From assembly GCF_028389875.1 (NCBI RefSeq), contig NC_084663.1, positions 116,569,301 through 116,633,300 of the forward strand: 64,000 nt of DNA, read 5' to 3'. Shown in pieces: positions 26,701 to 41,300 of this stretch. Under the pieces are notes generated by a model that saw only the letters and a list, made by a program, of their open reading frames with translations, made no database searches and was not told where the DNA came from. The stretch's first letter is position 1. The number at the start of each line of letters is the position of its first letter. The position numbers were made by a program, and so were the translations under genes. Source of the stretch: Rhea pennata (Eukaryota; Chordata; Aves; Rheiformes; Rheidae).

Positions 26701-28974
26701 TCCCTAGACTCTTACAAGTCTTGTGATGCTCCACAGCAGCTGGACCCCATAGCAAGACCCTTAAACATTGTTAAAAGGAAAGTCATTAGTCAACAGTCTG
26801 TTAGCACAGAGCAAAAAGCAATTATAAGGGATATAAATTAGTATTTAAATTTTCTCTTCACTTGTACTTCTTATCCTGTGGGAACTTGAAATTAGAACTT
26901 GTTTCCCTGGCAACACTTTCTTGTCTATTCAGAAGCTTTTCAAATTCAGTCTGAGGGTGTTTCATTAACTATTTCTTACTTCATTAATCCAAGTCAGGAC
27001 TTACCTTCTCAGAAGAAGGCCTTTTTATTGAAGCTATAAATGTGGATAAGTATGACAGTAGCTGCATGAAGAGACAGTGATCAAGACTTGAACAAACAAG
27101 GGTGTCTCAAATGCAACTGATATTTCAAACCAGCACCGCAATTCTTCAGTAAAACAAGACTCCTCCATTTCCTCCTCCGTGTAACATCTTAAAAAACATT
27201 TATTTTGCTATTACGCTTAAATGCCATTGATATTGTTATCCACTATGGGGTAAAGCCACGAACATGCCTCACTGTCAGCAAGGCAGCTGGAGGGACAGTG
27301 TTAGCTTCTTGTTACTCAGAACCTGAACACAAGTTGGCTCTGCCAACCTGCACACACAGTGAGTTTCCTGAATGTGCCCTACATCCACTCAAATTGAACT
27401 CCAGTGCTGGGATCAGCTAAGCGTCCAGCTAGCAGTTAACTTCAGACTACAGTATGAAATTGTTTCTTCTTTAAAAAGGTTAGAAGGGTTTTGGGCCTTT
27501 GTTATGCTTGAAGCCAGTCTCTCTTCATATAATTCACTAGCATTTGCAAATACTTCCAGTGAAAATTTATGCAGAATGAAGCTAGCACCAAAGTCCTTGC
27601 TTCTGGAAGCCACTTTGACTCCTTGCTAACAAGGATCTTCATTTATTGTTCCCTATCACAGACTGTAAAGATTATCTATATTCTCAGACAAAGCTAAGAG
27701 AGAAAATCAGATTCTTAATCTAGAGTCCATTCCTGCTCCAATTGCCTGAGCCAGTACTCTCGCACTTCTATTAATATTTATGCCCATATCTCAAAAACAG
27801 AGAAATACATTTGAGCAAGGCAGAGTAAAACCATCAGTCTCTGTAAGAACTAATTGTTAGCAACAGATTTTCCTGTGGACTACTTGGATACAGGACTTGA
27901 AAAGCACCTCATCTTCTTATCCAAGACTTGGTCCTTTCTTGTGAAGCATGTAGGTACATGGGAAGGTAGCCCAGTAAGGAGAGCTACAGTCTGGCCTAGT
28001 GAGAGATGAGATGCTGGTGCCACATTAGTTCCCCAAATCTAACAGTACACATGTTGATGCAAGAGGTTGCATTTCCCTCAACTACTGGTGTGTTCTGCTC
28101 TCCAGCAAAGCACCAGAGCAGAATATCATGTGTTCAGGACAAGAGCACTGAAGAAGGCAAAGACTGTGCTGAGCAGGGAATCCTGGATCCCAAGGGAATG
28201 AGGACAAGGAAGGAGTCCTACAGTCCACCTGTGCTTTGGTCTTTGCCCACAATTAAAATGCCAGAGAGGGTTTTTCCTTCCCGTTATGGAGAATGGATGA
28301 CTCCTGAGAGGAGAAGGTCCCGCACTCAACCCACAGCCACACCCAAGATTAACCGCTTTGTCCAAAAGTTCACACAACACGTTAAGTATTATGTTTTATC
28401 TGCCCATAGGACAAAAAGAAGAAACATTCCCTTCTGGGCTTGACCTTGCTCAGTGTTTATCTCAGTTAAAAATAAGACCGTGAAAAAATGTAAATTATGA
28501 GACTGCTTTTTTTGCATATAAGCAGTCAAACACAGAAAGGTGATCAATTTACCTGGAATTTATAAGACTTTGATTATTCTTCTCATATAATTGAAGCAGC
28601 AGTAATATCTTCTGATCTAAAAAACAGAATGAAACCCAAATTCAGTCACCTGTGAAGCTGAAAAACAGATCTAGTAGGAATACCTTTCCCAGGCTGACAC
28701 ACTTACCTGCAACACTCAGTGTAGCCCCATAGGCGCCCAGCAACACAGCAAGGTGACTGCTCTCACAAACAGAGGGGCTGAGTTTCACAATTGTCAGCAG
28801 TATATCCACCAAGGCTTCTGAAATAAACAAATGCAGGTTTTACTTTGTTGCTCTCTCAGATAGTATGTATAAACATACACAGGCACACATACTCTCTCCC
28901 TCTCTCTCCATATATATAAATACACACACACACACATATACACACACATATATACACATATATATTCACCATAT

Positions 28975-29011
<37 letters not shown>

Positions 29012-32000
29012 GAATATAGTATGTAACATTTTAAATCAAGATCTACTTTTATAAAATAAATACCACAAAACATTTCTCTGACGATACTAAAGGGTCAGTA
29101 TGATGCAGTTAATTTGAGTGGAAAAAACTTCTTTTATAATTATTTTAAAATTATCTGAGAAACAAATCAAGTGACTGGGTCACTCAAGGAAAAACAGGAT
29201 GTTTGTGGTAGACTCAAAAACAGAATCCAGAGCTCTTTACTCCCAGTATCTAAGAGGCAAGTTTTTTTCCTCCTCCAGCATCTACCACAATACATCACAT
29301 GCCAAAACAAAAAGACAACAGCCTGAATGAATGTACTATTGATACGAAGTTTCTGAATTACAGAACTTCGGCCCAAGGAATCTATCTTCTTGCTCTATAG
29401 AAACACATTCAAATGGCAGTACACAGCAAAATCTACTACTTATTTTTAATTTCTGTAAATTTGCCTCTTCACAAGAGATTTTTGCTCTTTTCAGGTGATT
29501 TAAAATCTTAAAAGTTTCTTTACATGTTGTTCAATGATATACACAAAATTTGTTATCAACATGCTGCACTGAGAATTTCCTCTCATTTCCTTATACAGCT
29601 CCTTCAAATACTGAATCTCGAGGCACTTTGCAGAGAGAAAAAAGAAAATCTGATGTGTACAATAGGTCAAATGACTGGTCCAAGGTCAGATGGTATTTCA
29701 GTTGGCATAGATAAAGAAACAAAACTTATCCTACATATAGGCTAAGGCTCATTTATATTACTCATCAAGGATATTTCTCATGAAAGGTTACACTATCAAA
29801 TAAACATGGTTTAAATTAACATTTTAGGTAGAGATAGAAAAATCAATTTAAAATTTTCTATGTCAACCTATTTTAAAATCAGTTCTAAAACTCTGTCATG
29901 ATGGTTCCAGTAGAAGCTATACACACCTCAGTGATCTTACACTGCTGAAGCCTTACTGAAGCCAAAAGAATTAAGATTTCAGTAAAGTTAAAAAAAACAA
30001 CAAAAAAAAACAAAAAACAAAAACAGAACAACAAAAAAAGCTTGCTTATAAGTATTTTTAGAAGACCTAAGTGTAAAAACAGGCAGTCATAAAATGAATG
30101 CAATATTTAAATTCAAGTAGAGGCACAACCCGAAACTAAATGATAATATTCTGGAATTAATACCTCTGCAAATATAGGTAGGTGGATAGGTTACTGGATG
30201 GATAGAATATAACGTCAAGAAAGAAGATTACTAAATATAGTTATGGAGAAGCAGGAGGGGAGGAAAAAAAAAAAAAAAAAAAAAACCTCTTGTCTGGATG
30301 TTCCTGTCTTCGTCTTCTCTTGACCTCAGCATGGTTGACAAAAATAGAGAGTGCTGCGTGACCATCATGTGAAGTTTGGAGAGCTTGACTAATCTCTGAC
30401 TAAGCGAGGATTTTTTCTTGTATAATAACTGAATAGCAATATACAGGGCTTTCAGAAATGCTTCATCTCTGTAACGGTACCTTTAGAAGTAAGGATGACA
30501 GAACAGTCAGACCTCCAACCAAAAAGAAGGCTGCTTAAAAAAATATGTTTAAGAAATTAGAACTTTACAAGGAAAGTAAACTTAGCAAAATGAAAACAAT
30601 AAAAAAAAAAAAACACGTGCCTCCTTCTCTTAAGATTTGATTTAGTTCTTTTCATGCAATACTGATATCTTAATTATCAAAAAAAAAAAAAGAAACAACA
30701 CAGAGACACACTTGTAGTTGCACTGTGCTTAATAAAGGGTTAGAATTTGCCTCCAGATTAACACTTTTACTTCCACAGAAGCTAAGATTTACCCTGAACT
30801 ACCACTTCATTTATCTTATTTAAATGATTCAGATTTAAAGGTCAAACACTTGATTCTGATTTCACACGAATTGTATTTAAGAAATACCTCAAATAAAGAG
30901 TTACATGACCATAAAGCCTGTCTATACTATTCAAGAAGCAGTTGGTCCAGCTATCCAGTACCCTAGCCATGTTAACTGAAACACAAAATTCAAATCTGGC
31001 TGCAGCTGTAAACGTGCGGACTCCAGTGAAGCCAGTGGATGTCATCCTGAGAAGCAAGGAAAATTCTCAAATCTGAATAAATTCAAGGGAGATGGAGTAT
31101 TTCCAGTATAATGTGGGACCAGGTCAAGTGTACACAATGGTACCTCCCACAGCATCATAAAAAAACCCTTAAAATCTTAAGATCTTAAGTGCATCTTAAA
31201 ATCACTTACTTGAGTCCTGTTTTCACAAGGCTGTACCAGTCATCTGGATCCACTTCTTCAACAAAGTGCTGTGCATGGAGTAAATAAAAACAAATGTTTA
31301 CATGTAGGGCATAAAGCTTCCACGGATCAAGATGAGCACTTTCTATTCAACACAAACAGTTACAACATGCAAACCAAAGGCTCAGGGAGGATTAAAAGAG
31401 AGCGGGGGGGGAAAAAAAAAAAAAAAAAAAAAAAAAAACCTACAACAGTCCTGAATCCTGATGCAGAGGCAACTGCAAGTCTTGTTTTGTCAGTCCCAGG
31501 AATTAAAGGAGCAAATGGGCTCATGCAATTAAAAAGCAAGTCGTTCTCTAGGAACCAAAAAACCTCCAGAATTTTGAAACTTTTCATACTACCATACAGT
31601 GAAAGGAATGAACTGTTTGCAAGTCAGAGACTGCTACTCAGATACCAGGCAGTTTTCCATGTACCTGCAGTGCGCTTCAGCTAACCGACATCTGCATGTA
31701 GAATACAGACATGGTACCAGGCGAGCTGGATGTACACGTTCTTTACAAAAACCGGTCTTCCTTGGAATGCTTTAGGTCACAGTAAACAACACTTTGTTTT
31801 AAGCAGGATGACAGCTGCACATGCCAGAACTCCCAATAACAGCAGGTGCTAACCTAGTCAGGTCTGCAGATGCAATTCAGATTAACACTAGGAGATGGCC
31901 CCTCAGCTCTTGCAAAACTCTACTCCTACACAATCTGTCAGGTCCTTTGAGGGAGTGTCAGCAGGAGCCAGCAAGAGGTCAAAGGTGTTCACTGCCAGCA

Positions 32001-32347
32001 GTCTTTCATTTTAGGTCTTATGACACCTTAAGACCTACCTGTTTTAACCAACTTACAACTCCCTCACGCCCCACCCCCACAAAAACCTAAACAAACAAAA
32101 ACTGGGGTGCAGAAGGAACAATCAGGTACATCAGTCAACGGATTTCTGCCATTAACTTCAGAGCGCATGATAGGTGAGCCTTTTCAGAAGTCTGCTTCCT
32201 CCCCTAATCCATCAACACCTCAAACTGTGATTTTCAAAGGCAATTGTTATCATAAAGCCATTCTCAAAAACAGCTCAAAACTGCTTCTTATAAGAGACTT
32301 CCAAGGTTAATTCTGTAAAAGTAATTAAAAGCCAAAGAAGCCATTAT

Positions 32348-32379
<32 letters not shown>

Positions 32380-35300
32380 CAAAAAAAAACAAAAAAAACA
32401 CACTCCAATCTGTATTTACACAGGATACAAATATAAAAATAAAACAGCAAATATTTCTCAGAGATACAGTTGTGAATGCTGGCAACAAAGATGAAGTCTC
32501 ACCAACAATTCTTCTAGCTTCAACAGCATGGACTGCTCTGCTTCTTGCTTGCTCTCATCTTTACTGCTGCTGTACATGACAATTAATCCCTTCATGCAGG
32601 CTGACAACAGGCATCTCCTCCAAGAATGAAGCTCTTCAGAGTTTTCAAGCACTCTAGATATGGCATCTGCCACAGTCCAACTGCAGAAAGTTTTTGTTGA
32701 TGTTAAAACATGCTTTTCATATCCTAAAGCTGTTTTGCTGCCAAGCTTAAAGTGACAGAATCTTAAAAGAAGGTATTACTATTTCAAGGTATTTGTATGC
32801 ATGCATATTTATCTCAATTCTTTATGGGACAGATTGTTTCTTCTATTTATGTCAAATTCTGATGCAGAACATGGTAACTAGATTTGCCTACCTCTCATGA
32901 TTTTCTGCTTTCTCAAGAGCAGCAGGAAGCTGGTCAATAAGATTTCGCAGCCATTTGCTTTCTGAAGATGGCAACAACTTTGAAAGAACCTGCAGCTTCA
33001 CTGTGATCTCATTTGATGTTTCTGTGGCTAGAGCTATGCTGGAAAGCTCTTTCCACAGAGCTTTTCTCAAAACAGGTATAACACCTGAGACAACTGTTAG
33101 GAGAGAGCAGGGGACAGATTTCACCATCAACCATTAAGCAAAACATATATAATTACAAAAATCCCAAACCACCTCGTCTCATCAAGCCCCAGGTTACTTA
33201 GGTTCTAGGAAATTATATTGAATAGTTGCTAATTTGCTACCCAGAAAAGCACACTGTATTGCTACATAACACCACTAGGAAGCGTTTAGCATTTATACCA
33301 GACACCAGCTTGCCACGCAGTTGAAGAGATTCGACAAGGACAAACAATGCGGACCTTTGAAAGAGGGACAGCTTCCTGGTAAGAAGCCCTGCCCTTGCCT
33401 ATCAGGAAGGATGAAATCCTTATCGACCCTGGACTCAGAGGAACTTCCCTCACAACAAACAACTAAGAGGTATCTAACAAATCAAGTCAGTTAGCAAAAA
33501 AACGGCAGTTTAATCTTCTAGTGTTAAAGCTTGAAACCACTGGTATGAATTAGGTGCTGGAGAAAAGTTTAGTTCCCTGCCAATCCTCTCCTTTCTTGTG
33601 TGTTGATGAGATCTCTTCACTACTTGGATTCCTCCTAGACAGAGCTTGCCTTTCCCACCAAGAGCTACAGTGTGTCTGTTTCTGTTGCTATTCATATTTC
33701 TATGTAAGAAGAGAAATGAAACCAAAGTGATTCTGTTCAGCTGAATCCTAGCTCCTAGCTTGGCTGGCAGAAAATTTAACAGCCTTGTCAATTTAAAGCT
33801 GCTGTTGGTTTGGAGAGTTTTTGGACTATATGATAGTTTAGGACTATATGCTAGTTTAGGAAGGCATTACTGTAGCAAGTAATATTTGGAGATTTATTTT
33901 AGAAGAAAGTTTAGGGCTCTTACACTTGTAAGAGTTAAAGATGGCAGTCTGCAAAACCAGGTGGCTACAGCATTCCACTCACCACAAAGTATTCTATCTA
34001 CGCCTGAGAAATAAAGTTTCTACCTTCTATACTAAACTGAATAGTTAAGTATGAGGACAGATTTTTAGATGTGCTAAGTATTAAATAAGGGCTTAAAAAA
34101 ATAAGAGCGAGAACTGGGCAACAGCAACCAGCACAGCACTTCACTTCAGTGAAGTCTTGTAGCAGCCAAACTTCAACGCAGTCTTATAATTTTTATGCTG
34201 CAGAGACACTTAAAAATAGTCATTAGAAGTCATACAGTGAACTTTTATCTGTGCACTTATTGCAAAGATGGAGCCAAGATTTTAAGGCCAGAAGAACTTA
34301 AATGGAGAATATGGCCTAACCTCTGACAACAGAAACAGCATTTCACACACTGGCTCATTTCTCACTCAACCACTGGATAAGAGGGAAGTAGAAATAACCT
34401 GATCATTGAACCACATTAAAAAGTAACAATTACAAAAATTGGTAAGAGGGTCAAGGAGAATAAGAATTTTTTGGCTCGACTGTAGTCTACCGGAGCAGAA
34501 AGCTGCTAACTTAAGAGCCTAAGGCTGTAGGTCATGTTACCACTGTAGTAACATCTTAAATGCTACTTCTAAAGTCTAGCAGAAAACACCTGTTTTCAAT
34601 TTGTTTACAATTGGTATTTACAGGACAGGTAGAAAATACATATACATGTAACAGCAGCATACAGCACCATGCAAAAGTACTGAAAAATCAGTTAGTTCAT
34701 ATTTACAATTCATTTCACTAACATTCCAACAAATAGATTAAAAAAATTGTTTAACACCTTCTAGTTTCTCCTCCTTGACTCACATGGGCATACAACAGAT
34801 TTTTAGACAACAATCACACGTCTTATAATTTTAAGAAGCAGAGAAATTCAGCACTTTTATAAAATAGAAAAATATTTATGATTGTAGAGTATTGTGTTTA
34901 GCATTGTAGATTTACAAAATATCTGAACATCTAAAACATCATATGACCTCAAATCTATTATTATCTCTTAAGGTTTAGCCTAGTGATGAATTTAAGATAG
35001 TAGGCCAGTAACACTCCATGGCACACTTTGCTAGGTAAGTCATTTTACCTGAAGCACAGTAGCAAAAATACTTCTTAAAAAATCCTTCTAAATAGTATTT
35101 AATCATTAATATGGATCAGTTGTTGCTTTACCTGTGGAAGGTCGGGTGAAATCATACTGTTCTCTGTATTGCAAATATACATTCACGAGTGGAAGAAAGC
35201 TCTCCATGTTTTTCCTGAGGTACTTTTCAGTGGCACAGTTTAGACACCATAGCTCAAACTGCAGCAGGTGAGTCCTACAGTGTTTTATCAGCATAGCCAC

Positions 35301-38300
35301 AATGGCAAGGGAGGTTTCTGACCCCTGGGTAAGGCAGTGAGCATGCACCTCTACACTGACTGCATGCGTGAATACTGGCTCTCTTTGGAGAACCTCAAGG
35401 AAGACTTTCTCCAAATCTTTGCTGGATGAGGCTGACATCAATATTCCCAAAGCTTTAATGTACTCTGTGGACAGCAGTGGTTCTCTTCGAGGCTGCCTTT
35501 GGTAGCTCTCTGTGAAGAGCTGTACCAAAATCTGTCCGTAGAAGCTCAACTGTTTCCCTTTTTTAGCAGATTTTTCAGATTTCTGAGTAGTCAAGCTTGT
35601 CTCTGGAAGTCGCAGCATAGTTAAAGTGATCTCTTTCAGCTGAGCTGCAGGCATGTACACATGCAACTCCTGCAGAGCCTCCAGTTGGTGAGACCTCTTG
35701 GGAGAGGCCTGATTTCTTTCTTTCCCCACTGTCTGTAGCTCCTTCAAGATACTTTTTGTGATAGCTTCAAAATATTTTGATAATATATGTATGTGATCCA
35801 TGCTCTGCAACATTGGAGCACCCATTTTCAGCAGCTGGAGCACACCAGAATTGAGGTGAGCTGACAGGAGCTTCACAGTCACAGGGTTTAAACTGTGCTG
35901 AGGAAGAGAATGTTGTTCTAAAGCCAAGAACCAGCTCTCCAAAGTAGGATGTTTGAAAATCAACATGAGCATATCTTCTAGTGTCTGTAACAAATAGTTT
36001 TAACAGTATTACTGAATGGGTAATTATAGTTTAGAAGAAATCATTCATTTGCCCATATTCCACATGTTTATTACAATTCCTGGCCATGAAATTGTCTATT
36101 AACTGGTCAGAGAATTAAATTATTAATAAATTACATGCATATAATTGCAGTTATTCCAACATTTATGATGTGGGAGGTATGCCTTCATTCTGTTACAGAA
36201 AATCTTTCACACTTTAACGAACATTAAGCATCATCTCATAATTATTCCTTGGAATGTAAGTCACATTGATAGATTCCTGGAAAAACCCAAACCATTTTCT
36301 CCTTTTGTTCATTCATAGGAGCAGAAACCAAACAGCAAAATGACTGAGGCACAGTTCTGCTGGGATGCCAGCTCCAAGTCACATTCCCTCACAACACTGC
36401 AGTATGCATTATAGTCATACGACAGGACTATAAGCATTTACCACATGTCTAAGCCCATTTCCAGAGAAAAACTGTACGTTCTGAGATTCATCAATACAGT
36501 TCCATTCTAATCTTCACAAACTCGTGGAACAGAAGAAAAAAGGGTAAAGATCCACTTCTCCAAGTACATTATTTTGGATAATCAGGCTTTTTACAGGGTT
36601 TGGGAAACAGTTTTTTCTCCAAAAGTGAATGACCTCTGGTGTGGCCTGTCTTGACTGTATCACAGCTCAGGGATGAGACTGTGCATGCTGCAGCTTGGTC
36701 AAATCTCCATGGAGTAGTTTCATAATTGCTAGACCACACACTCAGAATTCATGGGTCCTCCTCTCCTAGACAACATCTCTCTGCATAAACCTGTCTACAT
36801 TCAATAGACCTCTGAAATATACAGTGTATAACCTTTCATCTTCCCAGCCCTTCCAACACCTCAGCAAAACCTTTAGCAATGCTTCTACAAAGCAGAAAAA
36901 TTCTGTCATGCCTGTACTGTGAAGGGGCTTGAACAAATTCACTGCAATCCCTGAAATTCTCTGCTAGTTCCTCTGTTTTTTGTCACACTCTACTGTGTTT
37001 CAGTGAGAACAGCCAGCTTCATGCTTTGGTGATTGGCTTAAAAAAAAAAAAAAGAAAAAAGAAAAAGAAAAGTATAATTTGTGCTCAGAAATCATTCGTC
37101 TCTAAAACTGTTTGCTCTAGTAAATGCTTCAGCAAAACTCACATGTATTTTCCCTACAGAATAAATCAAATCAAAGCTTACTAACACATGAGATTCTGGC
37201 CTGTATATCAAGGGATTTTGTACCTTGTCATTTGAAGACTCCATTGTAATCAGAGCTTCCACATCCATAAAAAGATCTGATTCAGTCTGAACCTCTTCTT
37301 GTTTCAGTCGATTATCCAACTCCACCTGATTACCCTGGCACAACAAGCTGCTCAGCAGGTCCACATAGAGATGAAGAAGGCGAGGACCACAAGTTTTACT
37401 AAGCTGTGAAAACACAGACACCTTGGAAGTTGAGAAAATGAGGGGGACAGAAAGCTAATTATACAACAGTCACAGGAACTAATTAAGAGATTCCTAGAAT
37501 ATAACCTTTCTGGGAGAAAGAATCCATCTTTACAGTAGAAATCTGATTTTAAGAAAAGTCTCAAGATGTCAAACAAACATTTACAGATTTTTATGCATGT
37601 GCATCTACAGTGTGACTTCTTGTGTAACACCAGCTCTCCAGAAAGGCTTCTTATGGAGACTCAAAAGCTGGATTAATATCTAGAGTTTATTTGCACTACA
37701 TATCATGCACAGATTAGTGAAGGCAACCCACAGAAAATAGATCAAAGACACTTCAACAGTCAGAAGGACAGATATCCGTTTACAAATCAGGTGGAGTTTT
37801 GCAGGTGCTCTATTGCCTAAGTGAAAGCCAAGTATGTGAAAAAGCAGAAGAACAGGATCCTTAAGCTTTAATAGACAAGTCACTTGTACTTGCTGCATTA
37901 AACAAAAAGCCCACAAAGTCATCAAAAGATTGCTCTTACACTGCCGAAGTTCTCCACTGTGGATTTCAGGTACAGCAACACGTGCTTTACTCCTAGCAAA
38001 AGCTGTTCAGGTGCGAGCTGGGAAGCCAAGTCTCTCAATTTTGCCTGGATGTCATTTTCCAATAAGGTGTTGCTTCCTCTCTCATAAGCTTTCTTCAGTG
38101 AAGTGGTAAATAAAGAATCCAGGACCACAACAGGTTCTTTGCATACCTCTTTGCATTGTTTAAACTGTTTAAAATAGAAAAAAAAAACAGAAAAAAATAA
38201 GTTTAAGAATATTAAAGAGCTAAATATTCAAAAGCTTTTGCAGCCACCAATGTTATAAAGCAAGTTCTGTCTTGGATACACATGCAAAATCCTAGATTGA

Positions 38301-41300
38301 TGTTCATTTCCACTCCAGGAGCACATGTGTGCAAGCCCACAACCACAGAGGTAGTCAAAGATATTCCATAGGGAATCTGCACATGGTCACTGCCTCATTA
38401 ACACAAAAGCACAGCAACCCCAGCACAGGTTGCCCAGGCATTTCCAAACCACACCTAGGAGAACTCCAAACAACACATACTAGGCTCCTCTGGCTAGAGG
38501 AAAGGTGCAGCACTCCTACATCATGCCCCATTGTGCCTAATATGGAACAACAAGGGTGCTGTTGTTTGGGTGATGGCCTAGGATCCTTGAGTCCTGACTT
38601 CACTTCCGATCACACATATTTCTTGTGTCATTAAAGAAAAGGTCTTTGGCAAATTCATGTCCCCTACTGTGATCATGAAGCAACAAAGATTTAGCCTAAT
38701 CTAAATGTACTTTCTGACAGAAATGCAACCTTTATTCACAGTTTTTAATAGTTTTTAATAGTTCCAACTCAAGCATTCAAGTGACTTCAAGCATTCCATA
38801 CCACAGGTTCCCGAGCTTGCTGAGGTATCCAGAGGTTATAGTATTGGTTAAACTGGTAGAGCTGAGGATACTTAGAAACTTTCAGGGACTGTAGATCCTT
38901 ATCATAGAGCTGGAATATCAAGCAGAGAGCGAGGGGATCTCTCTGAGAGTGCAGGAGGTCAGTGAAAACAGCAACAAGATATTCTACTACATGTGCTCCT
39001 AGAAAAGCAAAACCAAAAATTAAACTTCTGTTGATAGAAGAAATCTGCATAAGCACATGCACTAAGACCACCCTCTCTCCTTAATGCCTTGGCAAGTGTT
39101 TAAATATCACTAATTTTAGAACTATTGACATGGATTAAAAAGCATGTGACAAGGTAGACAAATGCCCCTAAGTCCCTGAAATGTCTGGAAAAAAAAATCC
39201 CTACAGCAGTTCTTGGTGAAGAATCATCCCACTGCAGAATATATGCTATGTTGGCCTCTTCCTTCAAAACAGGTATAAAACTAACTCTGCCTTAACTTAT
39301 GTTGTTATGTGTTATGCTGTACTCGTCTGTATTTTGACCAACAGAGACCCCAGTCCAGCAGCATGAAAGAGCTAATCTGCTCTGATCTGCTAACACACTG
39401 GTTAAATATGAGGGATTTGCCTTTCAAAAGGGTGAAAAGGTCTGCCTCAGGAGCTACTCAACAGCCAAATATACACAGGACTTGGAGAGAAGCTCCAGGG
39501 TTGGCAAAGCAGAGAGAATCCTGCTCTGAGGCCAGCAGCTGTCCTTGTGACCCTTCACTCCACTAGATCCTTTTCTGAAGCCAGAGCTTGGCAACATTTA
39601 TCTCTGAACTTATCTCTGAAGTGGAAATTTTCTTTGTAAAACTCATCTGCTTCCTACATATTCAACATTTCAACCCTCTCTCCCTACTAACTGATCTCAA
39701 CAGGAGAGCAGCCTATTGTTTACTAAGCACAGCTGTTAAAACCTCCTCATGATCTGTATATTTCATGCTTAAACAATTTTATTGAAGTACAACTGCCAGC
39801 AGGCTGAAGCTGTCCATACTGCCTCTGCACTGGTCCTCAGCCCCTCTGTGTGTGCTCTGAGTGGTTCCTTGCCTCATCTGGGATCTTTTTCCTTCTCCAC
39901 TTCCCTGCATCTTGATGAAGAAATGTGGGCTCTCCTGTTCTGACCTGGGCAAATTTGCTTTCCCAGCAAGTTCCCCAGAGTCAAGTGGCATTGTAGGGAG
40001 CCCTCACTTTCATCTCTCTTCCTGCTTCAGAAGCAACAAGAGAGCTTCTCTAGGGTCAGAAGAAAAGGGCACAGGTATCTCAAACTTTAATGATTCTCTT
40101 TGGCAGAAACACTCTGAATCCAGGCCTCGCCCTGCTTGAATGGGAGAGTGTAAAATGTCCTGAAGAGCTCACTAGCTAAGTGTGATCCAACTTCCATCCT
40201 CAAGGATGATATAATGAAGAACAAACATCTGTACCTGTTTCATTTTCAGTCTGAAGCAACAATTTATTCCTGGCTTCTAATGCAGCAGGGACAACAGCAC
40301 TAAATGGAAATGTTTGGATAACAGTGTCTTCATTTAAGGTGAACCCGATTTCCTCATCTAAGCCATCGCTGCCCTCAACTAGGACATCCACCATATCCAG
40401 GACATCTATTAAGTGGAAAAAAAAATTGAGTAGAGGGTTCAGACAAACTAGAAACCAAGGAGGGTAGAATGCAACATTTGAGGAATATGAAGCAGCTTCT
40501 GAATCTCCAAAGCAGAAAGAGGGCAAAAGACATGTTAGTCTAGCTCCTAAATGCAACTGTAAGATCAACTGCTCTTACACTGTGCTCATCTTTAAGGTCT
40601 GGCTTTCAAAACTGCTGTCCAACTGATGGAAGTGAGCGAAAATGTATATCACCTACTGCTATCATGATGGCATCAGGTAAGGACCTTAAGAGCATAATGC
40701 TCACAGGAAATACATATGAGGAACTAGGAATGAAGCAGCTACTTCTCCATAAAGAGAACTGCCTGAGCAATCCTTGAACTTCCCAGCTCTGTATGGCTAG
40801 AGAACCAAATCTTAGTCCTGAAGGAGTCAAAATTAGCTTTAACCTATGAATAAGTTACCATGTATATCATGGCTGGCATTAAGTCCCTTAATAGAGTCAA
40901 TCCAAGGCCACTTACCCATCTGGTACTGAGTGGTAAGCTACCTCAGTTATCTTACATTTAGGTAATTCAAAACGCTATGCACGGACTGTTACACCAAAAC
41001 AGCTAGCACATGATTAAGTTGTCCAGATGTCCACATCCGCAATATGATGACTTTGCCTGCAGTAGGGCTGGGCCTTTTCCCAGTCCCTGAAAACAGGAGG
41101 AACAAAATCCCAATTGCCTGCTTGGGAAAAAAGGGTTCCCTGGGCACTCCAACCCTTTGCTCATAGATGCAAGGGGATGAACAGCTCCAGGCAGAAGAAA
41201 ATGCAACAGATTTCACTTTAGTTAGAAACTGATGGTGCAGGACCCTGAAGAGAGATCTAGAACACCACTAAAACAGCATATCTGCATCAGAAATTACTTT

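Noticed and set aside
28006..28443. 145-codon plus-strand open frame in an intron
   Set aside because: No recognisable similarity or splice signals; nothing conserved visible.
33510..33791. 93-codon minus-strand open frame inside a URB1 intron
   Set aside because: Adding it as an exon would break the continuous URB1 frame, and no acceptor/donor pair flanks it.
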